NCBI GenBank assembly: GCA_002794775.1
Contig: NBAY01000134.1
Location: 1-63,013 of the forward strand
Length of the DNA stretch: 63,013 nt
Direction of reading: 5' to 3'
Source of the DNA: Porodaedalea pini
Taxonomy: Eukaryota; Basidiomycota; Agaricomycetes; Hymenochaetales; Hymenochaetaceae
Shown: piece by piece, positions 20,941-31,955 of the stretch
Layout: the number at the start of each line of letters is the position of its first letter
Position numbering within the stretch: position 1 is the stretch's first letter
Translations under genes and position numbers: made by a program
Notes under the pieces: model-generated
What the model was told of the DNA's origin: nothing
Databases searched by the model: none
Seen by the model: the letters and a program-made list of their open reading frames with translations, nothing else

Positions 20941-21358
20941 TCAGTACGTGTTGGTATGACTTGGTCCTGCGGATGAAAAAAGAAAAAGAAAAAAAAAGAA
21001 AAATAATACAAAGTGTAGTAATTTATTTGTATATATTTTTGAATATGGATTTTTCTTGTTTTCATTAAGTTTTCGGTGTGATAAAATGAAAGAACAAATA
21101 GAAAAAGAAAAAGAAAGATTGTCCTTAAGTGTCCGTTTGTGATTTTACTAATGTACCGGAAGGGAAAATCGAAGCTATGCCATATAGTTAATGTTTCGAT
21201 AATCGAGAGAGCGTTCCGTATGAAAGAATTTAAAATGGTTCCATGGTCAAAACATAAATGGATCATAATTGATTAAAAGATAATAAAATAAAGAGGCATT
21301 GGTACATGTCAGTACACGTACTGGTACCTTGGATGGCGAACATAATCAGAATTCGTGA
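20941..21358. other. AT-rich non-coding stretch of element B
   Basis: This is an A-rich, low-complexity interval (AAAGAAAAAG runs at 20975-21005 and 21090-21115) between the antisense gene and the end of pol, probably the shared 3' ends of two convergent transcripts. I see no gene. Confidence 0.45.
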
Positions 21359-22720
21359 CTAGGTATCAGAGTCCGATTCGGAGCCATCTTCTTCTACCTG
21401 ATCTTCCTTCATCATGCTATGTTCATCATCATCCTGTCGAAGGACTTCGTCAAGGGGAACAGAAATGTCAGATCAGGGAAAATAAGGAATGAGATGAAAA
21501 GCTGCAACCCAAATCTGGGAAACCGATCCATCAAGTTCCGAGATGATATACACTCCGGAACGTGCCCTACAGATGATGACATACGGTCCTAAGTACCAGG
21601 CCTTCGTCTTTCGGTCCAACTCCTTTTCGATCTGGGTGTTCCATACAAGTACAAGTTGACTGGGCTGGAAATCATAGTCCTTGATGACGTGCTTATGGAC
21701 TTCAGCAAACTGTCAAGCATACTCGTGTCGAGCATCTCGAACCAACTGTGCAATCCTATCGAGGTCCGCTGGACACTTCTGTAACTGGCATGCCCAGGTC
21801 ACTATCAGTTCCTCAGTACGCATCGGGGAACCCAACAGTGGAGTAAGATAAGTGGCCTCGGCAAGATCAAACAGAAGTACCGGCTTGACTCCATGAACCA
21901 TGTAGTATGGTGACATACCGGTCAATTTCTGGATTGTGATGCGCTCAGCCCAGAATACTGAGTAAGCATGCTCATGCCACTTGGAAGTGTTCCCATCAGC
22001 TGCCTTGATCAAGGCTTCCTGGATGTCATAATGCCATCATTCAACGATCCCATTGGCCTGAGAATTATACGCTGAGATCTTGATGTGCGAAATGTGGTAC
22101 CGATCCCACAACCAATCAAGCGCAGTGATAAACAGAGTACCGTTGTCAGTAACGAGTTTGGGACACGTGCCGTACCGACACAGTAATTCCTGAAAAATGA
22201 ACTGCCTGATCGTGTGACCAGTCTGCTTTCATAACAGTCGGAACTCCGGGTAACTGGACAAGGAGCACCGCGCATGTACAATGTAGTGAAAACCTCCTGA
22301 AGCGGGCATGTGCTTCGTGTTGATGTGGATCTGGGCAAACAACGTCGGTACGTCTGGTACCGATGGCGGTATCGACACTTTCGTAGTCTGGCACACCTGA
22401 CAGATATGACACGTACACACGAAGTATTTGACGTCTTCCAAAATCAACGGCCACCAGAACTGATCCAGCAATCGAGCACGTACTGAGTACACCCCCTTGT
22501 GTCCGAGATCATCGTGAGCCTGCTGAACAAGCGACCACCAGTGTTCTGGCTCAATGACCAACTGGGGATGCTCTCGTCGGGTCTTTCACCAAAGTCGTCC
22601 CACTCACACAAAGAATCCGGAGGCGTACCGGATGAACGGGGGAAAGTGCTTCTTGTCGATCTCCAAGGGCTTCCTTCCATGTTTGAGGAGGTACCGAACC
22701 AGCTCTAATCGCTTATCTCA
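21359..22720 (-). pseudogene. Element B integrase region, broken by TGA stops
   Basis: A single minus-strand frame ends at TAG (21359-21361). It contains HDDLGHKG and CHIC zinc ligands, the DDE core (IHINTKHM, VTDNGTLF, NGIVE followed by TGA), WYLGPYVII of the GPY/F type, and an acidic Asp/Glu/Ser tail. Interruptions by eye are TGA at 21473, 21713, 22037, 22229, 22586, 22604 and 22718, with no TAA or TAG and no frameshift. At several of these sites element A has Arg. The first catalytic Asp aligns with Asn (HINTK versus HIDVM in A), which is a further inactivating change. Confidence 0.8.
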
Positions 22721-25062
22721 CGACTTCACCGAATCCGAGGCTGGGAACTGCTGCCCCTGAGGATCTGTGGCTGTACTGGACCCTTCTTCGACGTCGGTAC
22801 TCAACACCGCTCCATACAAAAACGCATATGCCGCATCGATCCACTCTTCATAGTCGTCTTCCTCTTGTGGGTCCTCTGGCGTGGCTCGCCACCTCGACAG
22901 TCCGTCGGTACACATGAATTCCACGGCTGGTACATGGCAAAGCTCGAAGTCGAAAAGGAGAATTCCTGCGATCCACCGGTTTATCGTCGCATTCGGCTGT
23001 AGATCTGGATTGTTAATCATCCCTTTGACGTACGCTGCGTCCATCTTGACCACCAGGAGCTTAACTCCATAAATAAACAACCTCACCGCCCTCAATGCCC
23101 TAAACAACCCGAATAACTCGATCTTTGGCTGGGAGTACATCGCCTGTACCGGGTTCCAGTTGATTGACCTGAACCAATTAATCCTTCTCCTACAGTCTGG
23201 GTGATCCTGGCCTAATGTCCACCCTACTCCTATGATCAACGAATCCACCACTAAGATAACCGCTCTGTCTGACCCGTAGTCGATCACGCACAGTGCCAGG
23301 CAGTCGATAACGGCGTCCTTCAACGTGTCCATCAAATCCTGCTCTTCCAGTCCCCAATCGAATATGTTGTTTTTACACATAAGTCAGGTCAATGGTCGAG
23401 CTTTCTTCATGAAATCCTTAATAAACACTCTCAACACACCAACCGTACCGAGAAATCCCTTCACCTTGGTCACCGTTTGACATGGGGGCCAATCCCGCAC
23501 CTTCTGAACCTTCGAATCGTCCGGTTCATGTCCTCGGTACGTGAGTTTATTCCCCAAAAATATCACCGAATCGGTACACGCCTGGAATTTCTTCCCGGAA
23601 AACGTACCACCCACTTTCCTCATCCTCTGCAGCACTCAGTTTACATCGCACAAGTGTTTGTAGATGAACCGGCGGATGCCCAGGTTCTCGGGAATCGTTT
23701 CAAACCCTCCGTCAGTATGCTCGTACTGTGTAAACCCTCCTTGCGTAATCACATTGTCCGTGAACGGCTGTGCCACCTTAGGAATTTCGTCGCTGAGAAT
23801 AAATGTGATGTCTCCATGGAGAATCTGCAGCAAATTCGTGTATCCCATCAGTAACACCTTCAGTCAAAATGTACCGAGCAGGGTCTGGAATGTCGTTAAG
23901 TCTTGGGACCGTTCGTCAAGCATCCGCTGGTCGAAAGCAACAGCGAGATCAAGTACCGTGTAACACGTGTGCCTGCTGCACGCGTCTACTAGCGTCTCGA
24001 TGTCCGGCGGTATGGCTGAATCTCGAATGGTCACTCCAGAGAAATCCTGCAAGTCGATAACGAACCGTAAGGACACCCCGTCTTTCTTCACCACACAAAA
24101 CCACCTCAAGCGGTACAACGAGTTCAATGGTTTGATAACTCTGGCGGCGATCTTCTCCCTGAGTATGTTTAGCGTCTTTTTGAGTATCCCAGGGGGGATT
24201 GGTATGTTCTTCCGCACCCACGGTATGTGCGCCACCGTCAGTATGTGTACTGGATTGAAATACGTCGGATCCAAGGTTCCTCTCTCCATCTCCAACCACG
24301 CAAATGCTCCTTCCTGCAACATGATCAGATTCACCACCAACTTCTTCTCTTCGTCCCACAGAAATCCACCAGGATCCAAATCCATCGCATCCAGCCTTTC
24401 CTGTGTAAACTTTCCCATTGGTACGAACAGTACCGGTTTTGTCGGCAACTTTGGCATGTCTGCCAATGGGTCGGGATGTCGCCTTCAAACTATATGAAAC
24501 TCCTCTGGTAATACTCCCGGAATGGGATGGACCTTCTGCACCACCCACTTGTATGCCAAAACACTTCCTTCATCCTCCCCCGAATCCAACACCACTGAAC
24601 CAAAAGTGTCCAAAGAAGCATCCAAAGCAACGGTACAAGGAGATAAAAGAAATTTCAATCTCTGCGAATAAATAAACGGAGCTGGGGTATTCAAGGTAAA
24701 ACTCAGGGAAATGTAACAGGAAATAGTCGAATCGGATTGATTTAAAACATTAGAGGACAATTGTTGAAAACTGTAAACGGGTTGAATGAATTGAGAATTA
24801 ATTTTGGTCTGAGAAGGGGTTGGACGACGAGATAAATAATCGGGGTCATTAAAATGCAAAGATAAAACATCTGTACACGAGTTTGGTATGTGTACTGGTG
24901 GATTGACTCCGCGGCACGTCTTGCATACCGTCGGTTTCCACTCGTCTCGCCGGCACCAATGTGTCAGTTCCTCGACTTGTGAAAACCCGATTCCGGAGCG
25001 TGCCAGAATGCCTGGATACCAGTCGACACCTTGCTCCTACGATTCCAATCTCGGGGGTCCAT
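22721..25062 (-). pseudogene. Element B reverse transcriptase-RNase H, broken
   Basis: From about 24859 downward one frame contains the RT blocks (GKFTQERLDAMD, AHIPWVRKNIP, RWFCVVKKDG, TTFQTLLGTF), the catalytic box reading FTDN instead of Y-x-D-D at about 23755, and RNase H ending at LSRWRA. TGA stops lie at 23384, 23636, 23864 and 24485. Loss of the second catalytic Asp (D to N) rules out RT activity. The protease frame changes to the RT frame by -1 somewhere in 24860-25059, the same direction as in element A. Confidence 0.8.
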
Positions 25063-25991
25063 TGAAAGGTGACTGTACGGGTCTACAGGCAGACTCGGAC
25101 CTGGTTGAGTTCGGCCACTGGGGGTTCACTCTAATGTGTCTGATGGAGGGGATAGTGTCAGGAAGTGTGGGGAAGTGTAATAGAATACTCGGGGCTAGGT
25201 GTCGACTCGAGGACGCGAGTACAAAGGACGACCGGCAAAACATGCCTAAATGCGGTCGGAGAACAAAGAGCAACTACGATCTTGACAACCCGGGCTCGGA
25301 AACTCGCCAGTGAAGACAGGAATCGATACTATTCGTCGAGACGATTCTGAATCTGAAAAGACCTCGAGACGCGATGCAGAATTGACGGAGATATAGCAGT
25401 TGCTCTGGTTGCGGCTGGCGGAACGCACGGAACTCCCGGAACCAAAAGCTATTTTTGTAGCTCTACGACGCGGGCTCGGAATCGTGCAAGAAAAGACAGT
25501 GTTCGAAAGCGATTTTCGACGAGATTAAGAATCTGAAGAGAGCTCGGGAAACGGATAAGAACTGAGGGCGATATAGCGAAAGCAAGATTTGGCCGAAAAC
25601 GGGACTCGAGACGGAACGGACGGAACGACACTGAACGGCGACGGAGATGAGAACTAAAGACTGGGACTGACTCAGGGGAACTAAACTTGTATTTTTGAGA
25701 CATTTACATGAGTGTTTAAATAACCAACAGAGGGTTGAGCCTCTGAGCGGCGTACAAAGGACACAAAGACAGACCGGAGGCTCTAGCCAAACAACACCAA
25801 ATAGCCAGAACTCGGAGCCGGAACTCAGGCACATGAGTAATTAAGCTTTGGGAGGCTCAGAACAATACCAGACCTGACCGAAAACAGACTTTGGTGGCTC
25901 ACTGGTGCAGAACCAAGCTGTATGCGTCGAGTTAATCCTGCCAAACACTAATAGAGCCAATTCCGAGGCCAGCGGCATTGGGATCTCCACA
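25063..25991 (-). mobile_element. R1 repeat, copy 2, nested in element B
   Basis: This is an inverted copy of 9045-10033, 929 bp, lacking about 60 bp near its start (after GGCTCTATTAG). On the R1 strand the flanks are ACGG and ATGG, a 4-bp duplication with one C-to-T change at a CpG. Excision with one duplication copy restores the protease frame (ITITDPRDW at the junction). Insertion plus duplication is 933 bp, again a multiple of three. Confidence 0.8.
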
Positions 25992-28374
25992 CCGTGATGG
26001 TTATATGCTGATTGCCTGACAAGAAATCCTTCATTTCGCATTCGGTAAGAGCGAAAAACGGTCACCCCAACAATACTTCAAATGGTGCCACCGAAACCAC
26101 CTGAACCTGCAACTTCAAATCCACACCCGCTACCCTGAATCTGGCACCTCGAATCCTTCCCAAAGTCGATGACTTCCCTGCATCCACGGCTTCGAGCGTC
26201 ATCGCGTGATCCGGATCCAAATGAATTCCTAACTTCTCCCACACGTCTTCCCGAATGATGCATACCACCGCCCCTTGATCGAGTATGGCTTCTGCTTCAA
26301 TGGTGTCCTCGATCAATACCTTAATTACGTGGATGGGAAGCACGTCATGTGCTGCCGGTCCGGACTCCAAGAAAACCGGAGCCAATGACTCTGGTACCGC
26401 TCGGTACTCCGCGACTTCGCTCCCTTCCTGGTCCGACTCGATGAGGTTGACGTTACCGACTGTGTACTGCTTTGCTGTTGTCAGCTCCTTCATCTGCCGC
26501 CTCATATCTGAAGACAGAGCGAGGAGCTCCTGCTGTGTCACCATTACCGCCGAGTCTAACGTCCTCGACAATACCTTCTGAACCATCACCAGATCCTCGA
26601 TTGGAGCGACGTACCAGAACTGTGGCTGGTTTCCACCCGAATTCATTGTCGATCTGCTCTCCTGGGGAACGTTCGGGTTACCCACTGGCTTTGGTACGCT
26701 CAATTTTGCATTTGAGGTCGTCAGTACATTTGCTGGACCGGGTTTCGGTCGTACCAGTATCTCGACTCCATCGAACTTGGCTTTCTTCACTGCCAACACT
26801 CACTTCTTTGCTTCGTTCAACAATGTTTCGTACTGCGCCACCTCCAACTCTTCATCTGATACTTCTTCCGCAATCTCGGCCATCATTGCTGGGCCTTCCA
26901 ACACTTTGGTACCCGTTGTTGTCGATGTCGCCACCTCTATGAGGTTAACCGAGGCCGTACTGGTCTCCTGACGCAGCGAATCTATCTTCTCCATCAAATT
27001 ATTACCCACTGCCGTGCTTGGTACGAACCCTCCATTTGGTAGCATCACCTTTCCGTTCGCATCCCTCACACACTTCCCTGCGTGGATATACTCCAGCACC
27101 TTCAGGCACAACCTAATGTAGTGGCTCGTGTCACCACAGAACGCACACCCAGGACTCCTCTGGGATGTTGTTGCTGGTGGCGGTCTTCGCCTGAGTGACT
27201 GCACCTGAACCTGAATGTTCTTGACCGCTTCCCACACCGTACCGATATCTACTTCCTCCGACTTTACCTTTGACTGATTTGTCGGGTCGGGCGCTTGAGT
27301 CGTTGGTACGTCGTCAAAAACCGTACCGGCCAAGATGTAGTCCATGTGCTTTACCACCAAATTGATCATATAAGGTTTGCCCGGGGACGGGTCAGGCTCC
27401 TTCATCTCTAGGTGTTGCTGCAACCTATCCTTCAATTTGCCCGTAAAGGCTCAGACGAACGCGCGTGCCACTTCCTCTGCTGAAATGATTGAATTACACT
27501 CCAAATACTTCGACCTCACCATGAACTCTCTCTTGTATTCTCCGAAATCCTCCCTCGACTGTATTCCTTTACTCTTCCAACCCTCGACGAGCCTATCGAG
27601 GTCTTCCCGGGTGAAGCGCACACTGGGCGCCAAAGCCGGGTAAAACGCTATAATCGCCTCCTTCGCTTTCGTCCAATCATTTGCTCCTGTACCGACACCA
27701 TCGGCGGTATCCCACAGCTCAGCTATGGAACTCAAAGTGTAATACTTCGCGTACCGGATCTTCACTGCATCATCTAAGTTGCAGTTGGTCACAATATATT
27801 CGATATCCTCGAAGTACCAAGGAAGGTCTAACGGGTTATGTCCATCAAAGAAGGGAGCATCTCTAGCTCCACGATGTGGAGGACGATTTGACATGATTCT
27901 AACTGGAGGTACTGGCTGCACTGGCGCTACTACGGTCGATGTCTGGGGCCGTGTAGCCTGTGTGTTAACTGGGTTTGACAGAACTGGCGACATACTGACG
28001 GGCGAAGACGTCTGTCCCGGTACGGACGAACTAGGATCCGGTAAGACAAGCTGAGTGGTATCATCTGGGTTGTCACTCTCGAGCTTGGTTAGTGGTGATG
28101 AGCTAGTCGACGGGGCTGAAGGGACTGTCGATGGAACTGCGGACAAGCTGATTAATGAGAAGGGAGACTGCGCTCTGGAGTTGAATGACGTGTTAAGTTG
28201 TTCTAAGTCCAAATCAAGGTAATGCTCTACGGACTCAGAATCCGAATCCATAGTATGCTCTTTGATATGGCGTCTACGCTGCCAAGCATTAGTGGTTCTA
28301 TATGGATGAGGGGGTTCAATAGTCTGCTGAGATGTCCCACGCGACGAATGCGGAGGACGTGAGGATCGCGACAT
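25992..28374 (-). pseudogene. Element B gag-protease, broken
   Basis: The ATG at 28374 (MSRSSRPP) lies eight bases after the primer-binding site, so this is the likely Gag start. The frame contains a Ser/Pro-rich N-terminus, a capsid-like region (APFFDGHNPLDLPWYFEDIEYI, KIRYAKYYTL), a zinc knuckle CAFCGDTSHYIRLC at about 27110-27155, and a protease with LDQGAVVCII in the position of the D-T/S-G motif, followed by VAPFEVLLG. TGA stops lie at 26062, 26800 and 27451, and Arg fits each. DQG instead of DTG may be a lineage variant rather than a mutation. Confidence 0.8.
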
Positions 28375-28381
28375 GTTTAAC

Positions 28382-28401
28382 CCCCCTCGCGGTGGGCTCC
28401 A
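28382..28401 (-). promoter_or_regulatory. Primer-binding site of element B
   Basis: It reads TGGAGCCCACCGCGAGGGGG on the minus strand, identical over 20 bases to the site of element A and two bases from the LTR end. Confidence 0.7.
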
Positions 28402-28403
28402 CT

Positions 28404-29328
28404 TGTAGATCCCGACTTAGGGGTGTCTGGGATCAGCAGTCCTTTTGGGGACGTGATCGCATTGCTCTGGGAGGTTTGGGGTTGACTGTGGTGAGATCAC
28501 TCGACGTACTGGTACACATCAGTATGCACCGGTACGTGTCGATATTGAGTGCTAATGTCGGGTACTCCTGTCGGCTCAGTACTTGCCCGGTACGGAGTCA
28601 GTATGCACAGGTAATCAACACTGGTACAATGTGATCACGACGAGCGACGAGGTTCGAGTCATGGAGTAAGAGACAAGAGACGGTTTCGAGAGGCGAGATG
28701 CTAAGACAAGGACAGAATGACTACGGGTTTTACGAGAACTAAGATGGATCGCACTCAAGTTACCCTATCTGAGGGAGACTCTGCAGTAGAACTGACTTGT
28801 CCTCTACCTACAACATGGGGTGCATATTTATACTAAGTCCAAAGATCTATCTACAGTTAATAATTTCCATACGGGCATAATGTGCATATCAGTTGAAACA
28901 TAGAGACGTCGAAAGGAAAAGTCATAGGTCCTAGAGGCGCGCATAGAGTGCATAGAAATCAGAAGAACATAGGAAAAAACATAAATCATAATGAAGAAAA
29001 ATGTCCACATCGCGTCCAACCATACCGGTGCTCCACCAGAACTCAGATCGTCCAATCGGTACGTGGTCCCCGTCATCGGACAGCAGTCCGGTACGCATCT
29101 TGGCTGTATGCTCCATGTGACCGCATCCCAAATCGTTCAGATAAGATCTCCAGTACATTCCATCATGCATTCAGAGGTCTTGGAATGTGTTGCTGATGCG
29201 ATCGTGGGGTTCTGATTCGAAACCGGACCAATCGGATTCAGTCCGGTACTGATTGGTATGCATCGGAACCAGTTCTCGAGTGCTTCTAGAGCGATCGGCA
29301 GTGATGGGACAACTGGCACGGCTCTACA
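28404..29328 (-). repeat. Element B 5' LTR (925 bp)
   Basis: On the plus strand it starts TGTAGATCCC and ends GGCTCTACA. The outer 226 bp match 16408-16634. CGGTAC occurs about five times. A TATTTATACTAAG stretch lies near 28825-28840. Confidence 0.75.
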
Positions 29329-30920
29329 TCAGGTCAGGCCAGTTCAGGAGAAGTAGATCCCAACTGGCATGAAAAGCAAGTTTGCTTGGCCATCTTGTCC
29401 CAGATGGCGCTGACCATTCCAGAGGCAAACTCACATAGAAGTCATTTGTGATGACATAGTCAAAGACATAACTCCATGTGCACTCTTCACTTGAGTCTCA
29501 ATTGATACATATTGGGCTTGAGACAGGCGGTTGCTTGGACAACAATGCACAAGACATCGTCGAGGCTCAATGAAACCCTTGAAGACAAACACACCCTCTT
29601 CATCCTTCTTATCGACTCTGAAGTGATTATGAGTCTCCTCTCACCCTGCGCATTTCCAGTCTCGTTGAAAGGAATAACCCCCATGTACAGTAAATGTGCA
29701 TACTCTTGGCGACAATGCTAAGAAATGCTCTATATGTGCAGTAGGGAATACAAAGCATCAAAATTGGAAAGGTCAATCATCTAATAATCGAGTAAAATAT
29801 AAGTACATGTATAGTGTCAGTAATCGCAGAACCTACCTTTCCTCGACGCAACAAGTAAAATGAGCTTTCCGCCGCAACATTGAAGGTCATTTTCCTTCTC
29901 TCTGAAAAGAGTTGAATGAAGCTGTATCAGATTGATTGGTCGATAAAGCAAAACAAATATGATCAAAAGCCCTCAGAGCCAGAGAGCCGATTGGCATAAA
30001 ACAAACGTGATGTCACGCATCAAGTCACATCAGCTTGAATTTCAGGGGCCGAGCCTGAGTCCGACTGCGACTTGAAGCTATCCTGCTGCTAATGTCCTGG
30101 AATATGTGCAGATGCATGCAGCAGTCATTTGAACTTTATTCCTTGCTTTATCATGTTCTCAGTGCTCCCCAATTGAATCAAGTGCCTTGTCCGCTAGCCT
30201 AGTCTGGAATGTGATGCCTTGCCTATGAGGCAGTGCGGCTGGCAGTAGGCCAATACCATTTCAACTCAAAGACAATAAACTCAGTGACATCTGACATCAC
30301 TGGTCTAAATGTGCTGCACACATCAGATTCCAAGAAGTGCATTTCATGGGTATGTACTGTTCTTATGTTGTTTAGAGTACCGAGCTGAAGTGAGTGTTGC
30401 AGTCTGGCTTGCATAAAATGTGGCGAGACTTCAACGTCTCTCCTGCAAGGCTTGCAGTGCAAGAGAGTTAGGCATGCTTGGAGCTTTTATGGATTATCCT
30501 TTGACTCATACTGATGGTCTTGTAGCTACTGTGATGAACACTGCCAGAAGACTGACTACCCTGAGCATAAGCAGTACATCTGCTACATTTTTGAGTCTTG
30601 CGAATGGCATCAATCCTATTGCTAGATTCTGTCACACGTGGATGGCTCTTGGAGCAAAAGAGCCCATCGTTTCAATGACAGAAGAACAGGGCCGCATGAT
30701 ACTCAAGGCATTTGTAGAGAAGAGGACCAAATGGACAATAGAAGAATTCCAAGCTCTGCTTGGAGGTTCACTAAGCAGAGTGCAACAACAGCTCATCATT
30801 TTTGAGCCTTGCTATGCCATATGCTTCCAGACAGACTACGATCTCCAGCAAGACCCTGGGTGACAGGGGTGACTGCTCACCTGCTGTCAGGACTGCTTTT
30901 CCATTTACACTTGTTCAGAA
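29329..30920. other. AT-rich flank of element B without a recognisable gene
   Basis: The composition changes sharply from the GC-richer elements. One plus-strand frame of 147 codons (30420-30863) upstream of the MSS51-C-like relic shows no family I know. It may be a decayed N-terminal part of that gene. No RNA gene seen. Confidence 0.35.
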
Positions 30921-31955
30921 ATGCACAGGAAAATACTCCGGAAGATGCATCATGCCAAACCGCACGAGCCTGGTTTGCGACTTTCATGTTGCCAGATGCA
31001 TTGCTTGGTGGTCATAGAAGATGAGGAAGAGTCCCGGCTTTGTCAGTACTTGGCTAAGCCTATCTGGTTTCCAGACCATCATCTATCTAAGTATTTGCCT
31101 CTTCCCATGGGTTCACTTGAGACCACTTGGATTGGATGGCTCTCGCTCCCAGAAACGCAATGGCCAAACCATCCAATCAATTTGATCAATATGCGACTTG
31201 CTTCCACTCCTCTTTTGTTCCCCATGACCGTACTCTACAGAATTCAGCTTTTTGAGGACACCAATTGCCATGCTCTGCTTGAGAAGTTCCCGGGACCCAG
31301 CACACTCTCTATTAACCATGGTCTGCTTCACTCGTGTTCGCATCTCGAGATCCATATTGTTGGACTGCTTGCAAACGAACTTGTGGCAAAGCAGGCGATC
31401 ATCTTCGAGGAACTTCAACATATGCTCCCATCATGTACCCACCTCATTTTGCACTTTGTTGGACCTGATCTTGCAGATTTCCCATCACTTTATGTGCAGG
31501 TACCGCTGAACTTCGACGATATGGCTGAAAGCTGCACTGACTGTAAATCAAGTGGAGTTATTCATACTCAGGCAGTGCACCCTTATATCTACCATGAATG
31601 GGTGCAGGAGCAACATTGTGTTAATAGCCCAGGCACACAATGGATAATGCCGGACCTTGTCATCTGCTTCAATGCCTGTATGACAGAAAATCCTGGAAAT
31701 GAAAGGCATTGGGCACTGATGGTCGCTCTGCTGCTAGAGATGGGCATCCCAACACTAGTATCTGCATTCACGTAGAAGGATGCAGAGACCGATAGAGCCT
31801 TTGTAGGCAAATGCGGTGGGCTGGTCGTCTTCGAGCCACACAGGAACCCATGGAGGAATGAGCAGGGTCTTCCGGAGTTTTGTGGGAATGACGAGTTCTA
31901 CTTCTTTAACAATTATGTGCTTGGGTTTTGTGGTTGTGTGATGAAGCAAGCCTGA
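30921..31955 (+). pseudogene. MSS51 C-terminal-domain-like protein, interrupted by TAG
   Basis: The frame reads PGPSTLSINHG, HIVGLLANELV, LILHFVGPDL, a CTDC pair, the YHEW region, PDLVICFNACM and, after a TAG at 31773-31775, FEPHRNPW and DEFYFFNNYVLGF, ending at TGA 31953-31955. This order is that of the C-terminal domain found in fungal MSS51-like and MYND-type proteins. Only the domain is visible. The N-terminal part and any MYND finger are not evident. The in-frame TAG plus the absence of an upstream exon suggest a relic of a duplicated host gene. Role in the family is uncertain beyond the link to the mitochondrial translation factor Mss51. Confidence 0.6.

Larger units (their letters stand above)
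16408..29328 (-). mobile_element. Element B: long Ty3/gypsy LTR retrotransposon with antisense extra genes
   Basis: The minus-strand order is 5' LTR (28404-29328), primer-binding site identical to that of A, gag with zinc knuckle, protease, RT, RNase H, integrase, a 4.7-kb extra-gene region, and a 3' LTR cut by F. The proteins align with element A throughout but are clearly diverged. R1 is inserted at 25063-25991. At least 15 TGA and no TAA or TAG interrupt the gag-pol frames, and the RT YIDD box reads FTDN, so B is dead. CGGTAC/GTACCG words are strongly over-represented across its coding regions and LTR. It is the oldest of the nested trio, since F and then A inserted into it. Confidence 0.85.

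Noticed and set aside
21359..28374. TGA recoded as an amino acid in element B
   Set aside because: Host genes here end normally with TGA (for example the zys-like, PMU1-like and trefoil-like genes), the RT active site is also mutated, and CpG decay explains TGA at Arg sites. Kept only as a remote alternative.
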